23,624 nucleotides of DNA, taken from NCBI GenBank assembly GCA_002296285.1, contig DBHX01000037.1, positions 24,016-47,639 on the forward strand, read 5' to 3'. Made by a program: the position numbers and the translations under genes. This DNA comes from a bacterium UBP8_UBA817 (GTDB lineage Bacteria > Margulisbacteria > Marinamargulisbacteria > UBA817). Under the pieces are notes generated by a model that worked only from the letters and a program-made list of their open reading frames with translations, did not search any database and was not told where the DNA came from. Shown here piece by piece: positions 21,513 to 23,624 of this stretch (within the stretch, counting starts at the first letter, position 1; each line of letters begins with the position of its first letter).

Positions 21513-23486
21513 TTATTTGCTTGATTTAATATCCAATACCATCAAATGTGGAAATGGGCGTTTTCCGCCTCTTTTATGAGGGTAATCCAGAGTAAATATA
21601 ATGTCTATTTTTTGTTCAGGCTTATCAAACACCAATGTTTGATACTTTTCCCATAACCCAAAAGCCGTTGCTTTTAAAAACCTTGACTTTTTAGCATCAT
21701 GATTACTTTCATTATTTTGTTTAATCACAATTTTAAACTCAACATGCGGGGTTCTATCTTTTTGCATTCGATTTCCAAAAGGTCGAGGAGAATCCGTTAC
21801 CCTTGCATTTTTCAAACAAAAAATGGGAAAATCAAACCCTTCCCCATACGGAGATAACCGATCTAATTCATGAAGTAATTTATGATTAATGTCATAAAAT
21901 CGAAGGTCTTTAATGATTTTATAAGAAAAATCATACTGCTCAGGTTTTAATTGATTCATTTCCTCTCTGAGAATTTTTTCCCATTCTTCAATATCATCCG
22001 CACTCATGGAAAACCCACAGGCCTGAGCATGCCCACCAAAGGCATTTACTTTTCTCTTACCAATCAATGTTTCTACTTCGATTTGATATGGATTTCGCCC
22101 ATGTTTTTCCTCAAATTTAAATTGAGTTTTTTCCATGACTTCATACATATTAATGGTTGGAATGCTTCGAACCGATCCCTTAATAAAGTCACTCCCCTCT
22201 AACGTGGTCATAATTATCGCTGGCAAAACAAATCGATCCCTTAAGCGATCGGCATCAATTCCAATCACCCCACTGTTCCAATTGTCTCCCTTGATGATTA
22301 AAATCTTTTCCGCATCAACGTTTAGGCCCTCTAACATATGCTCAATCTTGGTTTCAATCTCTTCCGTCATGCGCTTTCTTTTATCGTTGACTTCATCCAC
22401 CAAATCCACTTGGTCTTCAACATCCAATCCTGTTTTGATTAAATTGTCTTGATGCAATAAGCGTTTGTATTTTTGAATAAAATCTTTAATATTGGATTTT
22501 GGACCAACTTTTAACCCAGACATGAGTAAGTCCACGATAATGCTAGAATCTGGGATTCCTAACTCAGGGTCTCCAATTCGACCTGGGGCATTCATTCTTG
22601 GAGCTATTGTACGACTAATGTCTCGCGCTCTTAAAAAAGATCGGGTTGGAATACTAATTGCTTTTAATGCCTTTACCCCTTCGAGCTTGGTTGCATTCAA
22701 ATAATCAATGCCTAACTTTACCATCGCCCGGTTCATCGGTTTTTTTAAACTGACTCGATCAGATAGCACACCCAAACTTGAACAAATCACCAGAATTTCA
22801 AATATTTGTTTTGGAAATGTGACATCCAAATAATCTTTTAGTCCCATGATCCACTTGAATGACACAAATGATCCTGAGATGTATTTAAACTCATTTAATT
22901 CCGGATCTTGATTCATGTAAGGGTTTATTATTGCGGTTGCATTGGGAAGTTTCCGACCCAAAATATGATGGTCTGTAATAATCACATCAATGTTATGCTC
23001 ATTGGCATAATCAACGGCTTCCACATCTTTGGTACCACAATCGGTGCTCACAATTAAGCTAACGCCCTGTTCAATGGCTTCTTGGATAATTCTTAGTTGT
23101 AATCCATGGCCTTCTCTTGATCGTATTGGAAATCCATAGTTAACATCCAAACCCAATTGCCGCAAACCTGTGGTTAAAATGGTGGTTCCTGAAATTCCAT
23201 CCGCATCTGGATCCCCATTGACAATCACTTTCTCTTTATTTTTTATGGCGCGCTTGACCCGTTCGAATGATTTATTCAGCTCTTCCTCTGAAGATACCCC
23301 TTCATAACGAAGAATTTCTTCCATTTTTGGATTAATAAACCGATCAATCGTATCTAAATTATTCTTATCAAATCCAGCGGTATTTAAAATTTTTGATAAA
23401 ATCTTTGTTGTGTTTAGTTCGTCTGAAATAACCTCAATCTCATCATCTTTAAATGAGTGGTATTTCCATATTTTCTCTTTTTTCAT
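21513..23486 (-). CDS. recJ: Single-stranded-DNA-specific exonuclease RecJ
   Basis: A 5'-3' exonuclease for single-stranded DNA in recombination and repair. About 657 residues from the ATG at 23486, slightly long for RecJ (~570-600 is usual in many bacteria). Motif I is VNGDPDADGISG, with Pro where Tyr or Phe is normal (D-Y/F-D-x-DG). Motif III is DHH in VIITDHHILGRKLPNA, preceded by IVSTDCGT. ISRTIAPRMNAPGRIG is the family core, GDNWNSGVIGI follows, and the DHHA1 signature is AFGGHAQACGFSM. An OB-fold region follows, ending in HLMVLDIK. An in-frame GTG at 23522 is a less likely start. A -10 box ends 6 nt before the ATG at 23486. Confidence 0.93.
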   Translation of the reverse strand: MKKEKIWKYHSFKDDEIEVISDELNTTKILSKILNTAGFDKNNLDTIDRFINPKMEEILRYEGVSSEEELNKSFERVKRAIKNKEKVIVNGDPDADGISGTTILTTGLRQLGLDVNYGFPIRSREGHGLQLRIIQEAIEQGVSLIVSTDCGTKDVEAVDYANEHNIDVIITDHHILGRKLPNATAIINPYMNQDPELNEFKYISGSFVSFKWIMGLKDYLDVTFPKQIFEILVICSSLGVLSDRVSLKKPMNRAMVKLGIDYLNATKLEGVKALKAISIPTRSFLRARDISRTIAPRMNAPGRIGDPELGIPDSSIIVDLLMSGLKVGPKSNIKDFIQKYKRLLHQDNLIKTGLDVEDQVDLVDEVNDKRKRMTEEIETKIEHMLEGLNVDAEKILIIKGDNWNSGVIGIDADRLRDRFVLPAIIMTTLEGSDFIKGSVRSIPTINMYEVMEKTQFKFEEKHGRNPYQIEVETLIGKRKVNAFGGHAQACGFSMSADDIEEWEKILREEMNQLKPEQYDFSYKIIKDLRFYDINHKLLHELDRLSPYGEGFDFPIFCLKNARVTDSPRPFGNRMQKDRTPHVEFKIVIKQNNESNHDAKKSRFLKATAFGLWEKYQTLVFDKPEQKIDIIFTLDYPHKRGGKRPFPHLMVLDIKSSK

Positions 23487-23492
23487 TTGATC

Positions 23493-23498
23493 ATAATA
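23493..23498 (-). promoter_or_regulatory. -10 box of recJ, leaderless layout
   Basis: TATTAT on the minus strand, with 6 nt to the ATG at 23486. There is no good -35 box. The AGAGGA upstream is about 20 nt from the ATG, too far for a ribosome site. Placement matches the other leaderless genes in this window. Confidence 0.4.
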
Positions 23499-23555
23499 AC
23501 GTATTCCTCTAATTGCGACCACTGAATTGAATTTTTAAAAAATCATTGATTCATT

Positions 23556-23584
23556 TTGTCAGATGTTTTTCAGCATGATATATT
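23556..23584 (+). promoter_or_regulatory. tRNA-Leu promoter
   Basis: TTGTCA (23556-23561), a 17-nt spacer and TATATT (23579-23584), about 14 nt before the tRNA. The -35 is identical to that of the tRNA-Val promoter. Confidence 0.65.
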
Positions 23585-23598
23585 GTCATTATATTGTT

Positions 23599-23624
23599 GC
23601 CGAAGTGGCGGAATTGGTAGACGC
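23599..23624 (+). tRNA. tRNA-Leu, 5' part only
   Basis: The last 26 bases, GCCGAAGTGGCGGAATTGG followed by TAGACGC, match the start of bacterial tRNA-Leu: acceptor stem GCCGAAG, then the class II D-arm (TGGCGGAAT, TTGGTAGACGC). The anticodon lies beyond the window. Confidence 0.85.

Noticed and set aside
1..23624. CRISPR arrays, integrons, phage genes or toxin-antitoxin pairs
   Set aside because: I saw no regularly spaced repeats, integrase, phage structural gene or recognisable toxin or antitoxin.

Overview
This is an AT-rich, very compact stretch of a bacterial chromosome. It carries about 22 protein genes, one complete tRNA gene (Val-GAC) and the first bases of a tRNA-Leu gene. Two predicted outer-membrane beta-barrels that end in Phe, an exported MsrA, MltG and phosphatidylserine decarboxylase suggest a cell with an outer membrane. 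HemF is the oxygen-dependent enzyme, so the organism probably meets oxygen. The genes do not let me name a phylum with confidence. A short archaeal-type Psd, a DegV-type protein and a ribonuclease-inhibitor-type LRR protein would fit a poorly sampled lineage better than a model proteobacterium, but that is a guess.

Layout. 1-1373: a gene start cut by the window edge, an AT-rich spacer, and two tandem paralogs of the SnoaL/CaMKII-association-domain type on the minus strand. 1399-3524: pabB-pabC (chorismate to p-aminobenzoate), with a 121-bp palindromic insertion inside pabC. 3495-4124 minus: psd. 4197-5886: a small helical protein and an M32 carboxypeptidase. 5879-6455 minus: an unknown gene split over two frames. 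6561-6815: a 2Fe-2S ferredoxin. 6812-8211 minus: msrA and a coupled LRR protein. 8311-10021: hemF and a short-chain dehydrogenase. 10013-11794 minus: hemE and an unknown membrane protein. 11942-13417 minus: a DUF1302-like barrel. 13608-15804: ilvD, an unknown 84-aa protein and an FmdB-type zinc ribbon. 15845-17565: folP-folK-tsaE. 17558-19267 minus: a long protein ending in a divergent DegV domain. 19465-20301 minus: a second barrel. 20428-21469: tRNA-Val and mltG. 21513-23486 minus: recJ. 23599 onward: tRNA-Leu.

Two partial pathways stand out. Folate synthesis is represented by pabB, pabC, folP and folK in two clusters about 13 kb apart. Late haem synthesis is represented by hemE and hemF, which lie on opposite strands about 0.8 kb apart with the dehydrogenase gene between them.

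The most unusual item is the 121-bp hairpin-forming element in pabC. It has matched ends and a 5-bp target duplication. It adds exactly 42 codons, and only one of its six frames is open, which is the frame used. It resembles in principle the in-gene palindromic elements described in Rickettsia. Other genome-level traits are a recurring leaderless layout (a -10 box 6-7 nt before the start codon in seven genes) and tail-to-tail overlap of five of the six convergent gene pairs.
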